Translations under genes and position numbers: made by a program | Shown: piece by piece, positions 56,316-64,000 of the stretch | How positions within the stretch are numbered: the stretch's first letter is position 1 | How the letters are laid out: every line of letters starts with the position of its first letter | Source of the DNA: Flaviflexus massiliensis | Lineage (GTDB): Bacteria > Actinomycetota > Actinomycetes > Actinomycetales > Actinomycetaceae | Assembly (NCBI RefSeq): GCF_001375495.1 | Contig: NZ_LN831057.1 | Location: forward strand, 186,001 to 250,000 | DNA length: 64,000 bases | Reading direction: 5' to 3' | Notes under the pieces: generated by a model | Told to the model about the DNA's origin: nothing | Database searches by the model: none | Seen by the model: the letters and a program-made list of their open reading frames with translations, nothing else

Positions 56316-57305
56316 CTATTTTGCTGAGCGGGTTGTGGTAGCGGTGGGCACTTCCGGCACCTCGGTTTTCCATCGAGGACCGGAGATTTCATGCGGATCG
56401 CGCGCGATCGTCTCATCGAGTTCGATGAGCATGGCACGTGCCTCGTTCATGATCTCCGGGGAATCGATGCGGACACCGTGAAGGAGCCAGCGTGCGAGAG
56501 CGAACTCGGAGTGGAGGGCAACCCGGTCGAGCAGGTGAGCATCGCCGCCAATACCTCGTGCCATGGCGTAAGCCTCGGTGACCGTGTCGAGCATGTCGTC
56601 ATCCAAGGAATTTGCGAGCCACACGAAGTCGGAAGCCGGGTCGCCAACGTGGGCTTCACCGAAGGAGGTAATGGCGGAGACTTGACCGTTCGACCAGAGG
56701 ACATTGTCTTCATCCATGTCCCCGTGGATCGGAACCGTTGCAATGTCCCACAGGCTGTCATCAGCGATCCACGCATCCCACCGGCCGAGGAGACTGGAGG
56801 GTGCCATGCGGGTGAGGGCAACATCTTCGAGCTCGGTCGTAAGGCGCTGACGCAGTCCCTTGGCATCGTAGACGGGGACACCACCGCTTGAGAAGACCGA
56901 GGGGCTGAGCTCATGGAGTGCACCGAGTGCACGTCCGATGGACTGGGCACCCGCCTTTGTCATGCGTTCCAGCGGCATCGGGTGGCCGAATGGTTCACGG
57001 AAGACCATGGCGCGGCCACCGTGATCAACCGAGGTAAAAGCTTTGGGGCGAACCACGTCGAAGGGAAGTTTCCCTTCGTCCACCGCAGTGATGAGACCAT
57101 CGGCCAGCGCCGCTTCTGCCTCGAGGGAGGCACCTGCGAGCGGGTGGCGGGGGAGCTTGACAACCCAATGGCGTCCCTGCGAGTCGACCGCACCACCCGT
57201 GTGATAGTCGGGGGTGGACTCGAAAGGGGGACGGGTCGCAACAATCTCGACGTCCTGGAGTGCAGAAACGGCGACCGCTGCGAGGTAAAGGGAAGTATGT
57301 GCCAC
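56316..57305 (-). CDS. Aminoglycoside/macrolide phosphotransferase-fold protein, metal Asp replaced
   Basis: 329 residues of the APH/choline-kinase fold. The N-lobe Lys is likely in WVVKLPRH (about residue 50). Brenner's motif is HGDMDEDN (His194, Asp196, Asn201), followed by [10 protein letters not shown]. The metal-binding Asp that normally precedes Phe/Trp-Gly-Glu is Ser214 here (AITSFGEA). It may therefore be a weak or inactive kinase. Substrate unknown; adjacency to adnB is common in actinobacteria but unexplained. GTG at 57305 with TAAGTT six bases upstream, a leaderless pattern. Confidence 0.82.
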   Translation of the reverse strand: MAHTSLYLAAVAVSALQDVEIVATRPPFESTPDYHTGGAVDSQGRHWVVKLPRHPLAGASLEAEAALADGLITAVDEGKLPFDVVRPKAFTSVDHGGRAMVFREPFGHPMPLERMTKAGAQSIGRALGALHELSPSVFSSGGVPVYDAKGLRQRLTTELEDVALTRMAPSSLLGRWDAWIADDSLWDIATVPIHGDMDEDNVLWSNGQVSAITSFGEAHVGDPASDFVWLANSLDDDMLDTVTEAYAMARGIGGDAHLLDRVALHSEFALARWLLHGVRIDSPEIMNEARAMLIELDETIARDPHEISGPRWKTEVPEVPTATTTRSAK

Positions 57306-57385
57306 GCACTCAACTTATTAGATTGGAGCCCTACCTGCCAGGTCACACTCCGGGATGTGGCTACGCTGACAGGCAGGTTTTGCCG

Positions 57386-57391
57386 TAGCCT
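57386..57391 (+). promoter_or_regulatory. -10 element of prfB, leaderless-type
   Basis: TAGCCT ends seven bases before the prfB GTG (57399). A GGAAG in the gap is too close to the start codon to be a normal ribosome site. Confidence 0.4.
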
Positions 57392-57398
57392 GGAAGAC

Positions 57399-58532
57399 GT
57401 GGCTACTGATTATTCGTCTGAAATTTCTGATATTCGTTCAACCTTTGAACAGATCCGCCTCGTCACTGACCCCGAGGGTCTTGAGAAGCGGATCGCTGAG
57501 TTGACCGAAGAATCGTCCGCGCCCGACCTGTGGGACGACCAGGAGAAGGCTCAGGCAGTCACTTCGAAGCTGTCCCACGCACAGTCGGAACTGAACCGAC
57601 TGAATGCAATGGGCGCGCGGATTGATGACCTTGAGGTCATGGTGGAGATGGCGGCGGAGGAAGCCCTCGTCGATGAGGCCTCCGGTGCGGAGCTCTACCA
57701 AGAAGCAGACAGGGAAATGAAAAAGATCCACAAGGACCTAGACGACCTTGAGATCAAGACACTGCTATCCGGGGAGTACGATTCCCGTGAAGCAGTCATC
57801 ACCGTTCGAGCCGGTGCCGGCGGAGTCGATGCCGCCGACTTTGCGGAAATGCTCGTCCGCATGTACTCGCGCTGGGCCGAACGCAACGGCTACGCGGTCA
57901 AGATGCTGGACACCTCGTACGCGGAAGAGGCCGGCATCAAGTCCGCCACCTTTGAAATCAAGGCCCCGTACGCCTACGGGACACTATCGGTCGAAGCGGG
58001 CACGCACCGACTCGTCCGTATCTCACCCTTCGACAACCAGGGAAGGCGCCAAACCTCCTTCGCTGCTGTTGAGGTCATTCCGCTCACCGAGCAGACCGAC
58101 CATATCGACATTCCCGAGGCCGACATCAAGGTCGACGTGTTCCGTTCCTCCGGCCCCGGCGGGCAGTCAGTCAACACGACTGACTCCGCGGTCCGCATGA
58201 CCCACTTGCCCACCGGCATCGTCGTTTCCATGCAGAACGAGAAGTCCCAGATACAGAACAGGGCTGCGGCACTGAGGGTCTTGCAGGCCCGTCTTCTCGT
58301 GCAGCGCCAGGAAGAAGAGGCCCGCGAGAAGAAGGCACTTGCTGGGGATGTGAAGGCTTCGTGGGGTGACCAGATGCGCTCCTACGTGACCCACCCGTAC
58401 CAGATGGTGAAGGATCTGCGAACCGGTTTTGAATCGGGCAATCCGGACAATGTGTTCGATGGTGAGATCGACGGATTTATTGATGCGGGGATTCGCTGGC
58501 GTGTGGGACAACACGTCAATGATGACAATTAG
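57399..58532 (+). CDS. prfB: Peptide chain release factor 2
   Basis: 377 residues. It ends translation at UGA and UAA. The stop-codon reading tripeptide is SPF ([16 protein letters not shown]) and the catalytic GGQ is in [16 protein letters not shown]. The frame runs straight from the GTG at 57399, with no internal UGA, so the autoregulatory frameshift of many bacterial prfB genes is absent. A longer open frame upstream is antisense to the kinase-fold gene and is not coding. ftsE follows after 79 bases, an order conserved in actinobacteria. Confidence 0.95.
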   Translation: MATDYSSEISDIRSTFEQIRLVTDPEGLEKRIAELTEESSAPDLWDDQEKAQAVTSKLSHAQSELNRLNAMGARIDDLEVMVEMAAEEALVDEASGAELYQEADREMKKIHKDLDDLEIKTLLSGEYDSREAVITVRAGAGGVDAADFAEMLVRMYSRWAERNGYAVKMLDTSYAEEAGIKSATFEIKAPYAYGTLSVEAGTHRLVRISPFDNQGRRQTSFAAVEVIPLTEQTDHIDIPEADIKVDVFRSSGPGGQSVNTTDSAVRMTHLPTGIVVSMQNEKSQIQNRAAALRVLQARLLVQRQEEEAREKKALAGDVKASWGDQMRSYVTHPYQMVKDLRTGFESGNPDNVFDGEIDGFIDAGIRWRVGQHVNDDN

Positions 58533-58611
58533 GTAACGGCGTGCCTCGTGGCGGGGCTGTGACAGTGCGATAGCTTAAACGTGAATTACTGTCCCTCGAC
58601 CTTGGCCTCGC

Positions 58612-59307
58612 ATGATCACTTTTCAAAATGTCACGAAGATCTATCAGAAGGGGGCCCATCCGGCTCTCGATGATGTGACTCTCGATATCGAACGAGGAGA
58701 GTTTGTTTTCCTCGTCGGCCCATCAGGGTCAGGTAAGTCGACCTTCCTTCGGCTCTGCATGCTCGAAGAGCAGGCGACCTCGGGAAAGATTTTCGTTCTC
58801 GGCAAGAACCTTGCCGAGCTTTCGTCACGCCGCACCCCGAAGCTCCGCCGCCAGGTCGGTCGAGTTTTCCAGGAGTTCCGCCTGCTCGAAGACAAGAACG
58901 TGTTCGACAACGTGGCGTTGGCGATGCAGGTCATTGGTAGGCCCCGCCACCACATTCGTTCCGCAGTGCCAGAGGTGCTCGACATGGTGGGACTTGGCGG
59001 CAAGGAAAAGCGGAAGATGACAGAACTGTCCGGTGGTGAGCTCCAGCGTGTGGCGATTGCTCGCGCCATGGTGAACCGCCCCAAGCTACTTCTGGCCGAT
59101 GAGCCGACCGGTAACCTCGACCGCAACACTGCCAGTGGCATCATGTCCCTTCTCGACCGGATTAACCGCAATGGCACGACGGTGGTGATGGCGACCCACG
59201 CCTACGACATCGTGAACGAGATGCGTAAGAGGGTTGTCACCCTCAGTGATGGAGTGGTTGTGTCCGACCAGGAACGCGGCATGTACGGAACGGGAGGCCA
59301 GGCATGA
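58612..59307 (+). CDS. ftsE: Cell-division ATP-binding protein FtsE
   Basis: 231 residues. Walker A GPSGSGKSTFLRLCMLEEQA, ELSGGELQRVAIARAMV signature, LLLADEPTGNLD Walker B and VVMATHAYDIV switch His. With FtsX it drives septal peptidoglycan hydrolysis rather than transport. ATG at 58612 without an evident ribosome site. The stop overlaps the ftsX ATG. Confidence 0.96.
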   Translation: MITFQNVTKIYQKGAHPALDDVTLDIERGEFVFLVGPSGSGKSTFLRLCMLEEQATSGKIFVLGKNLAELSSRRTPKLRRQVGRVFQEFRLLEDKNVFDNVALAMQVIGRPRHHIRSAVPEVLDMVGLGGKEKRKMTELSGGELQRVAIARAMVNRPKLLLADEPTGNLDRNTASGIMSLLDRINRNGTTVVMATHAYDIVNEMRKRVVTLSDGVVVSDQERGMYGTGGQA

Positions 59308-60221
59308 GAATTGGCTTCATTCTTTCCCAGACTTTCAAAGGCATCCGTTCCAACCGGGTTGTTGTTATTTCCCTCGCCCTAGTGACGTTTGTTTCGCTCA
59401 TGTTCCTCGGTGCGGCATCCTTGCTCCAAACCCAGGTGGGGAACATGAAGAACGAGTGGTACGACAAGGTTGAGGTCACCGCGTTCATGTGCCCCACCAA
59501 CCCGACAACGGCCCAGTGTGCCGGGGGTGAGGCCACTCAGGAACAGATCGATGACGTTGATGCGTTCCTTAAATCGGACTCGATGGCTCCCTACGTTGAC
59601 GAGATTTACATCGAATCCAAGGCGGATGCTCTCGCGAACTTCAAGGAGCAGATGGAGGGGACGACCTGGGTTGACGCTCTGACCGAGGATGCGATGCAGG
59701 TGTCGTTCCGCGTGAAGCTCGTGGACCCGGAAGAATTCCAGATCGTTGCCGACGAGCTCAGTGGCCAGCCCGGCGTGGAATATGTTGTGGACCAGCGTGA
59801 GCAGCTCGAATCAATTTTCTCGGTCCTGAACGGCGCCACAGTTATTGCCGGTGGCCTCGCTATCACCATGATCATCACCGCGCTCCTGCTCATTGTTACG
59901 ATGGTGCGCCTGTCCGCCATGTTCCGTGAAAAGGACACGGGAATCATGCGCATGGTGGGTGCCTCCAACTCGACCATCCAAGCCCCCTTCGTCCTCGAGG
60001 GCGTGTTCGCTGCCCTGCTCGGCTCCCTCCTTGCGGTGGGCGCGCTCTTTGGTGGCGTGAAGTACTTCTTTGACTCCCCGGATTCAGAAGCCCAGTTCAG
60101 CTTCATCAAGCTCATCAACTCCGGCGATGTCCTCACCCTTGCCCCGTGGCTCGTGGGTGGCGCACTCATCGTCACCGCGCTCGCTTCCTACATTGCTCTC
60201 CGCCGCTACACGAAGGTCTGA
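59304..60221 (+). CDS. ftsX: Cell-division membrane protein FtsX
   Basis: 305 residues. One N-terminal helix (VVISLALVTFVSLMFLGAAS), an extracellular domain of about 140 residues with two Cys (FMCPTNPTTAQCAGG, possibly a disulfide), then three helices with the RLSAMFREKDTGIMRMVGAS loop typical of the family. It forms the membrane complex with FtsE and probably activates the M23 hydrolase encoded next. ATGA overlap with ftsE and a GGGAGG ribosome site. Confidence 0.95.
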   Translation: MRIGFILSQTFKGIRSNRVVVISLALVTFVSLMFLGAASLLQTQVGNMKNEWYDKVEVTAFMCPTNPTTAQCAGGEATQEQIDDVDAFLKSDSMAPYVDEIYIESKADALANFKEQMEGTTWVDALTEDAMQVSFRVKLVDPEEFQIVADELSGQPGVEYVVDQREQLESIFSVLNGATVIAGGLAITMIITALLLIVTMVRLSAMFREKDTGIMRMVGASNSTIQAPFVLEGVFAALLGSLLAVGALFGGVKYFFDSPDSEAQFSFIKLINSGDVLTLAPWLVGGALIVTALASYIALRRYTKV

Positions 60222-60225
60222 TTTC

Positions 60226-61680
60226 ATGAAATTGCGTCACTCCCTGGCTGGGGCCACCGCCACCGTTCTGCTTGTCCTGTCCGGATCGGCCGCGCTGGCT
60301 GAGAGCGATGACGAGAGAGATGAACTCGTTCAGCAGCAGGAAGAGAACGATCGGAAGATCGAAGAGTTGCAGTCCTCCCTCGAGGGCATCGATGTGGATC
60401 TGCAGGATGCCTACCTGGCTCTCGAACAGACCCGCAACGAAATCCCGATCGCCCAGCAGCAGCTTGCGACCGCACAGTCGGAACTGTCCGCAGCAGAACG
60501 CGAGAGCGAAACGATCGCCGGGCAGCTGGAAGCGGCCCGTGCCGAGCTGACAACGATCGAAGAGCAGCTTGCCGAAGATTCAGAACTTTCCGATCAGACC
60601 CAGGCCTCTCTCAACGAGCTTGCGCGCTCCGCATACCGAGGTGACACAAACGGGTCGGCCGTGGACCTGTGGTTTACGTCCAGGTCGTCCGAGGACCTCT
60701 TCAGCACCATTGCCGCAACGAACTCGATTGCTCGCACCGAGACGGCACTCATTACCGAAGCCCAGACTCAGGTAGCAGTGAACCAGAACAGGCTTGCACG
60801 TCAGCAGGTCGTTGAAACAACGATCGTTGACCTGCAGGTGGAAGCCGACGAACTCGTCATCGAACTCGATGCGAAGCGCGAAGATGCTCAAATCAAGGCC
60901 GATGACCTCATTGCTCTCGAAGCGAGCGAAAAGGCATACGCGGATGAACTCGAGGGCAAGCGTGACGAGTTCAATGCGTCCGTTGCGAAGCTTGAGGACG
61001 ACAACGCCGATATTGCTTCGACAATCGTCGCCATCGATGAGGAAAATGCACGACGCCAGCGTGAAGCAGAAGAAGAGGCACGCCGCAAGGCTGAGGCAGA
61101 TGAGCGGGAGGAAGCGGCCGCCAAGGCACGCCAAAACGTTGCTCCCGTCCCCACCCAAACTGCTGACTCGGCACCTGCGCAGACTCAGGATCCTGCACCT
61201 GAACCAGCACCTGCTCCTGAACCGGCACCCGCGCCCGCTCCGGCGCCTGCCAGCACCACCTTTGTTCCTCCCGTCCCCGCACCGGTCTATGTCACCTCAC
61301 CGTTCGGTATGAGATGGTACCCGATTACAGGCGGCTACTGGATGCACAATGGTGTCGACCTACGTTCCGTCTGTGGTGAAGGGCAGGTTGCTACAGCCGA
61401 CGGTATTGTGGCGGAGGTTCGCCCCGCCGCCGGTAACGGTACCCATGGCAACCAGGTCATTGTGAACCACGGGATCATCAATGGCTCGTCCTACGTGTCG
61501 GTGTACAACCACCTGAGTGGCTTCGCTGTCTCGCCCGGACAGTCTGTCTCCCAGGGCCAGACCATTGGCTACACGGGACAGACCGGTCAGGTCACAGGTT
61601 GCCACGTCCACTTCGAGATCTGGCAGGACGGTTCGGTCATCGATCCCATGACTCAGCCCGGATTCACACGCCGGAACTAG
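60226..61680 (+). CDS. Secreted coiled-coil M23 peptidoglycan hydrolase (EnvC/RipC-like)
   Basis: 484 residues. Signal peptide ending near SAALAES, a long coiled coil (about 25-300) broken by a less helical stretch (DTNGSAVDLWFTSRS), a Pro/Ala-rich linker with APAPEPAP repeats, then a lytic M23 domain: SPFGMRWYPI, HNGVDL, and HVHFEI provide the Zn ligands and catalytic His. The domain order is that of FtsEX-activated hydrolases, and the gene lies 4 bases after ftsX, so FtsX probably releases its autoinhibition at the septum (inference). ATG at 60226 with AAGG about ten bases upstream. Confidence 0.92.
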   Translation: MKLRHSLAGATATVLLVLSGSAALAESDDERDELVQQQEENDRKIEELQSSLEGIDVDLQDAYLALEQTRNEIPIAQQQLATAQSELSAAERESETIAGQLEAARAELTTIEEQLAEDSELSDQTQASLNELARSAYRGDTNGSAVDLWFTSRSSEDLFSTIAATNSIARTETALITEAQTQVAVNQNRLARQQVVETTIVDLQVEADELVIELDAKREDAQIKADDLIALEASEKAYADELEGKRDEFNASVAKLEDDNADIASTIVAIDEENARRQREAEEEARRKAEADEREEAAAKARQNVAPVPTQTADSAPAQTQDPAPEPAPAPEPAPAPAPAPASTTFVPPVPAPVYVTSPFGMRWYPITGGYWMHNGVDLRSVCGEGQVATADGIVAEVRPAAGNGTHGNQVIVNHGIINGSSYVSVYNHLSGFAVSPGQSVSQGQTIGYTGQTGQVTGCHVHFEIWQDGSVIDPMTQPGFTRRN

Positions 61681-61729
61681 TCCCCAATGTCTGCGTGGTA
61701 TCTCGTTTTCGTTTCATGCAATGAGTTAG

Positions 61730-61775
61730 CTGCCCGTCACGAACTAATAGCCGAGTCGGGCAGTCGCATTTTTGC
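61730..61775 (+). terminator. Terminator of the ftsEX-hydrolase operon
   Basis: CTGCCCG (61730-61736) pairs with CGGGCAG (61757-61763), followed by TCGCATTTTTGC. Confidence 0.85.
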
Positions 61776-61850
61776 TTGAATGCGTCCGTCCAGTGGAGCC
61801 ATGGATACAGTCCAGCTTCACGGGACTGGAGCTGTGACTCGTCACTTTGG

Positions 61851-61856
61851 TATAGT
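61851..61856 (+). promoter_or_regulatory. -10 element of smpB
   Basis: TATAGT lies 30 bases before the smpB ATG, leaving room for the GAGGAGG ribosome site. A small inverted repeat (AGTCC/GGACT, about 61809-61827) lies upstream. No clear -35 is seen. Confidence 0.5.
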
Positions 61857-61886
61857 GGCATGTTCGTTCGTGTCTGAGGAGGAATT

Positions 61887-62408
61887 ATGGCAAAAGCAGG
61901 CGCCACGTCCCAGGCGCAACGGAAGAAGGAAGCGGCCGACAAGAAGCAGGTCATCGCTCGTAACAAGAAAGCTCGTCACGAGTACTTTATTGACGAGACC
62001 TACGAGGCTGGCTTGGTCCTGACAGGCACCGAAGTGAAGTCCTTGCGCATGGGCAGGGCTTCGATCACCGAAGCCTGGATAGAGATGGACCGCTACGGCG
62101 AGGCTTGGCTGCAGAACGCCACCATTCCCGTCTACGTAGCCGGTACTTGGACAAACCATGCACCCACCCAGAAGCGCAAGCTTCTTCTCCACAGGGATCA
62201 GATCCTGCGCCTCACCCAGAAGTCACGCGAGAAGGGGCACACGATTGTGCCGCTCGAACTGTACTTCATCGGGGGGCGGGCCAAGATCGAGATCGCACTC
62301 GCTCGAGGCAAGCAAGAGTGGGATAAGAGAGAAACGCTTCGCCGCAAGCAGGACGATCGTGAAGCACGCCGCGCCATGTCCGACTTCCGCAAGGGACGTA
62401 AGGAATAA
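61887..62408 (+). CDS. smpB: tmRNA-binding protein SmpB
   Basis: 173 residues. It delivers tmRNA to stalled ribosomes. Core features are NKKARHEYFIDETYEAGLVL, GTEVKSLRMGRASI and the basic C-terminal tail. A Lys/Ala-rich N-terminal extension of about 25 residues precedes the core. GAGGAGG ribosome site. ssrA follows within 70 bases, so protein and RNA partners are encoded together. Confidence 0.97.
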   Translation: MAKAGATSQAQRKKEAADKKQVIARNKKARHEYFIDETYEAGLVLTGTEVKSLRMGRASITEAWIEMDRYGEAWLQNATIPVYVAGTWTNHAPTQKRKLLLHRDQILRLTQKSREKGHTIVPLELYFIGGRAKIEIALARGKQEWDKRETLRRKQDDREARRAMSDFRKGRKE

Positions 62409-62426
62409 AGTAGCCGGGAAATCGGT

Positions 62427-62432
62427 TACAAT
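62427..62432 (+). promoter_or_regulatory. Candidate -10 of ssrA
   Basis: TACAAT, followed by ATATATG. It would start a precursor about 40 bases upstream of the mature tmRNA 5' end. A small CTGTTT/AACAG inverted repeat lies between them (about 62459-62473). Confidence 0.45.
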
Positions 62433-62476
62433 ATATGTCTGCCCCGCAGTGGGTAGTGCTGTTTCAAAACAGAATA

Positions 62477-62843
62477 GGGGGCGATCGGTTTCGACAACGG
62501 TCGAGATTGATGTGAAGCGGGTCGAGGAGGCACAGTCATCTCGTTAACGATTCTGTGCAAACCAATAGGTGCCAACTCTAAGCGCACCGATTTCGCCCTC
62601 GCTGCCTAAGCGAGCCTCGAAATCCGTCAACGTGTAGCCTGCTCTTGCTACACGAGCTGACGTCGTTTTAAGAGCCACTGCTTCTTACTCTTGTACGTGG
62701 AGTAAGGTGAACACTTAGCGTGCTAGGTCTGTCAACGTTATGTCTATACAAGCGTTGGGGCCAAAAATAACGTTATGTAGACTGCACCCGGAGAAGCCAT
62801 TGGTCGACATCGTTGGACCCGGGTTCAATTCCCGGCGCCTCCA
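62477..62843 (+). ncRNA. ssrA: Transfer-messenger RNA
   Basis: The 5' end GGGGGCG (62477-62483) pairs with CGCCTCC (62836-62842) to form the acceptor stem with one G-U pair; A62843 is the discriminator. The 3' tRNA-like part has the T-arm GGGTTCAATTCCC. The 3' CCA is not encoded (CGA follows). The tag frame starts at GCC 62571 and ends with TAA 62607-62609, encoding ANSKRTDFALAA, close to the mycobacterial tag and ending in the usual ALAA degron. Paired with smpB just upstream. Confidence 0.95.
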
Positions 62844-62887
62844 CGAACACGTTCAAACGGAACTAGAGAATCCGTGAGGACACACAG

Positions 62888-62926
62888 CCCCTCGAACGGC
62901 ATCAGCCAGTTCGAGGGGTTTCTTGT
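62888..62926 (+). terminator. Terminator after ssrA
   Basis: CCCCTCGAAC (62888-62897) pairs with GTTCGAGGGG (62909-62918), followed by TTTCTTG. Confidence 0.88.
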
Positions 62927-63079
62927 ACCCAAATCTAATGATATTCGCATGTCCTAGCGGTCCGTCGGGAGGTAAAGTACGAGTGGGTGACACTCCTGTG
63001 CTGGTCGCATGGTGGATTGCTGTGACGCAGCGCCGGCGGCGGCCCGGTAGCAATGACGTGGTAAAGGAGGGCGCACGTC

Positions 63080-63439
63080 ATAAACACGAAGGTGACGACG
63101 AACGACGAATACCTCGACGGTTTCGATCCTGCCTGCAGGGACGAGCTAACGGATACCTGAGTTCGCAACCTCGCTTGTGCCGGACTTTGAGGAATCTATC
63201 AGCTACCGTATGCCCACTTTGAAGTACTAGGGACGCGCGTTGGTCTACTTCACGCCTCTAAGAAACACCTGAGCTTCTACCCATTGAGTTGGGCAATTGA
63301 GGAATTCCGCGCTCGTCTCTCCGATGACTCGACAACTGAGCACGCCATCCGGTTCACGCCACAGAACCCTCTTCCATAGAATCTGATCAAAAACCTAGTG
63401 CTTTACCACGTCAGCCAGATCGATACTGGCCGGCAATAA
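63080..63439 (+). pseudogene. DUF1801 (YdhG/iron-chaperone-like) gene, degraded
   Basis: A strong AAAGGAGGG ribosome site (63063-63071) is followed, 8 bases on, by ATA where ATG is expected. The reading then gives NTKVTTNDEYLDGFDPACRD as in DUF1801 N-termini. An extra base near 63143 shifts the frame; the shifted read continues with SLVPDFEESISYRMPTLKY, a TAG, and GRALVYFTPL. A missing base near 63257 shifts back to SKKHLSFYPLSWAIEEF and FTPQNPLP, then a TAG and NLIKNLVLYHV, with a final TAA at 63437-63439. The family core EESISY-MPT and the KKH-FYP motif are recognisable. Counted lesions: start codon, two frameshifts, two stops. No start codon survives beside the ribosome site, so it is surely inactive. 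Confidence 0.82.
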
Positions 63440-63540
63440 ACCCGCCCAGTCACGGACAGTAGCGGCATGCGTACAGGGCATTACTGAACAATCTTCGTGA
63501 CTCGTCATTGCACAATATTTCTGACGATGCTTAGCCCTGG

Positions 63541-63570
63541 ATTCGACGGAAGGGTCATGCTCCGTCGAAT
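63541..63570. terminator. Perfect hairpin downstream of the right-edge gene
   Basis: ATTCGACGGA (63541-63550) pairs perfectly with TCCGTCGAAT (63561-63570). It lies just beyond the stop of the minus-strand gene that enters from the right edge and may terminate it, although no T-run follows. The rest of 63440-63619 shows nothing else. Confidence 0.5.
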
Positions 63571-63619
63571 GGGATTCTGCCGCTCATGGTGCTGAGCTGC
63601 TGAGAGCTATCTAAGCTTG

Positions 63620-64000
63620 CTACCCGCTTGCTTTCTCCGGTGCTCGGTCTAGTGAGCCGCGTTCCCAATGTTCGATGGGGCCGTGCACGGTGTGAAAGAT
63701 TGGGTGTGGCGTGATGGGTCCGGCCGATAGTGAGGCTATTCTCTCGGTCTCCAGTGGGTTCCGGACCAGGATTTTCTTCAGCAGATGCTGACGTTCAAAC
63801 TCCAGCTGACCTTCGGTGACGTCGGTGGTGAAGCCGTGATTGATTCGTTCGATTTTTTCTTGATCGAATCTGTAGTTGCGGTTGTGTGCTTCGTCTGCGA
63901 TCTCTTTGAGGTAAGCGCCGAGCGCCCCTGCCGGATCGTTGTTTTCCCTGAACCTGAACAGCTGGGGATGATTTGTGTATCCCTTTGTGCGGCCCAGGAG
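63620..64000 (-). CDS. Pyrimidine-dimer DNA glycosylase-like protein (Pyr_excise family), C-terminal part
   Basis: 126 residues plus stop, open to the right edge, so the start lies outside. The stretch TKGYTNHPQLFRFRENNDP, then GAYLKEIADEAHNRNYRFD, matches the bacterial relatives of T4 endonuclease V that recognise UV pyrimidine dimers. The catalytic N-terminus (Thr2, and Glu23 in T4) is not in the window, so activity cannot be judged. The tail after residue 50 (QLEFERQHLLKKILVRNP, then ISPL-like short motifs) resembles the extended C-terminus of these bacterial proteins. Identification is from motif memory, with moderate certainty. Confidence 0.7.
   Translation of the reverse strand, partial: LLGRTKGYTNHPQLFRFRENNDPAGALGAYLKEIADEAHNRNYRFDQEKIERINHGFTTDVTEGQLEFERQHLLKKILVRNPLETERIASLSAGPITPHPIFHTVHGPIEHWERGSLDRAPEKASG

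Noticed and set aside
57399-57500. Programmed +1 frameshift in prfB
   Set aside because: The frame from the GTG to the GGQ region is uninterrupted; no in-frame UGA near codon 25.
62923-63222. 99-residue plus-strand frame after the tmRNA terminator
   Set aside because: No ribosome site or domain; it overlaps the ribosome site and start of the DUF1801 pseudogene in another frame.
63536-63570. Second tmRNA-like 5' end (GGATTCGACGG as in many tmRNAs)
   Set aside because: It is one arm of a perfect short hairpin, with no pairing partner or tag frame downstream.
62800-64000. Prophage or island attachment at the 3' end of ssrA
   Set aside because: The T-arm/acceptor sequence is not repeated downstream within the window and no integrase is seen. 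The question stays open beyond the right edge.

Overview
The window is GC-rich chromosomal DNA of an actinobacterium (high-GC Gram-positive). The evidence is a PspC-fused sensor kinase, DUF3107 and DUF3117 proteins, an adnA-adnB helicase-nuclease pair, an LpdA-type flavoprotein without redox cysteines, GTG/TTG starts, many apparently leaderless genes, and a tmRNA tag ending in DFALAA. Several neighbourhoods recall Mycobacterium gene order (lpdA/deoD/pmmB/deoA/cdd; LOG/DUF3117/O-methyltransferase/tatB/mrp/MgtE-like; rhlE/DUF3107/adnA/adnB; prfB/ftsE/ftsX/smpB). The tandem eukaryote-like phosphofructokinase would fit an Actinomycetaceae-like organism, but I cannot name a species.

Layout. 1-1.4 kb: 3' end of putA. 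1.6-5.5 kb: an envelope-stress module of two membrane proteins diverging from a PspC-histidine kinase/LuxR regulator pair. 5.6-12.8 kb: central carbon metabolism (double-length pfkA, pgi, mdh) around a repeat-rich membrane protein. 13.1-16.3 kb: a FecCD-type metallophore/heme/cobalamin-like ABC uptake operon in which permease, ATPase and binding protein each carry an inactivating lesion. 16.4-23.8 kb: a lone ABC ATPase, one-carbon genes (purU diverging from glyA-folD), xth, a YihY-like membrane protein and manC. 24.3-32 kb: a nucleoside uptake and salvage operon (BMP-family lipoprotein, ATPase, two permeases, cdd, deoA) ending in a translationally coupled C39-peptidase-like protein. 32-37.2 kb: pmmB-punA, lpdA, a LOG-family protein and DUF3117. 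37.4-47.6 kb: O-methyltransferase, tatB, mrp, an OatA-like acyltransferase, DUF1003 plus an MgtE-N/CBS protein, aminopeptidase P, and a PHP-marC pair. 47.8-57.3 kb: DEAD-box helicase, DUF3107, adnA-adnB and a kinase-fold protein. 57.4-62.9 kb: prfB, ftsE-ftsX, an M23 hydrolase, smpB and ssrA (tmRNA). 63-64 kb: a degraded DUF1801 gene and the 3' end of a pyrimidine-dimer glycosylase-like gene running in from the right edge.

How it fits together. Most genes are housekeeping. Operons are tight, with ATGA/GTGA overlaps, and convergent pairs are separated by long perfect hairpins. The nucleoside operon couples import to deamination (cdd) and phosphorolysis (deoA); punA and pmmB would process the purine nucleosides and the sugar phosphates. 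FtsEX with the coiled-coil M23 protein looks like a septal peptidoglycan-hydrolysis unit, and SmpB with tmRNA gives ribosome rescue. The points most worth a second look are the triply broken uptake operon and the palindrome in its promoter, the eukaryote-type phosphofructokinase, the degraded DUF1801 gene behind ssrA, the C39-like protein coupled to deoA, the recurrent -10 element 6-7 nt before start codons, and the kinase-fold protein lacking its metal-binding Asp. I found no CRISPR array, insertion sequence, rRNA or canonical tRNA.
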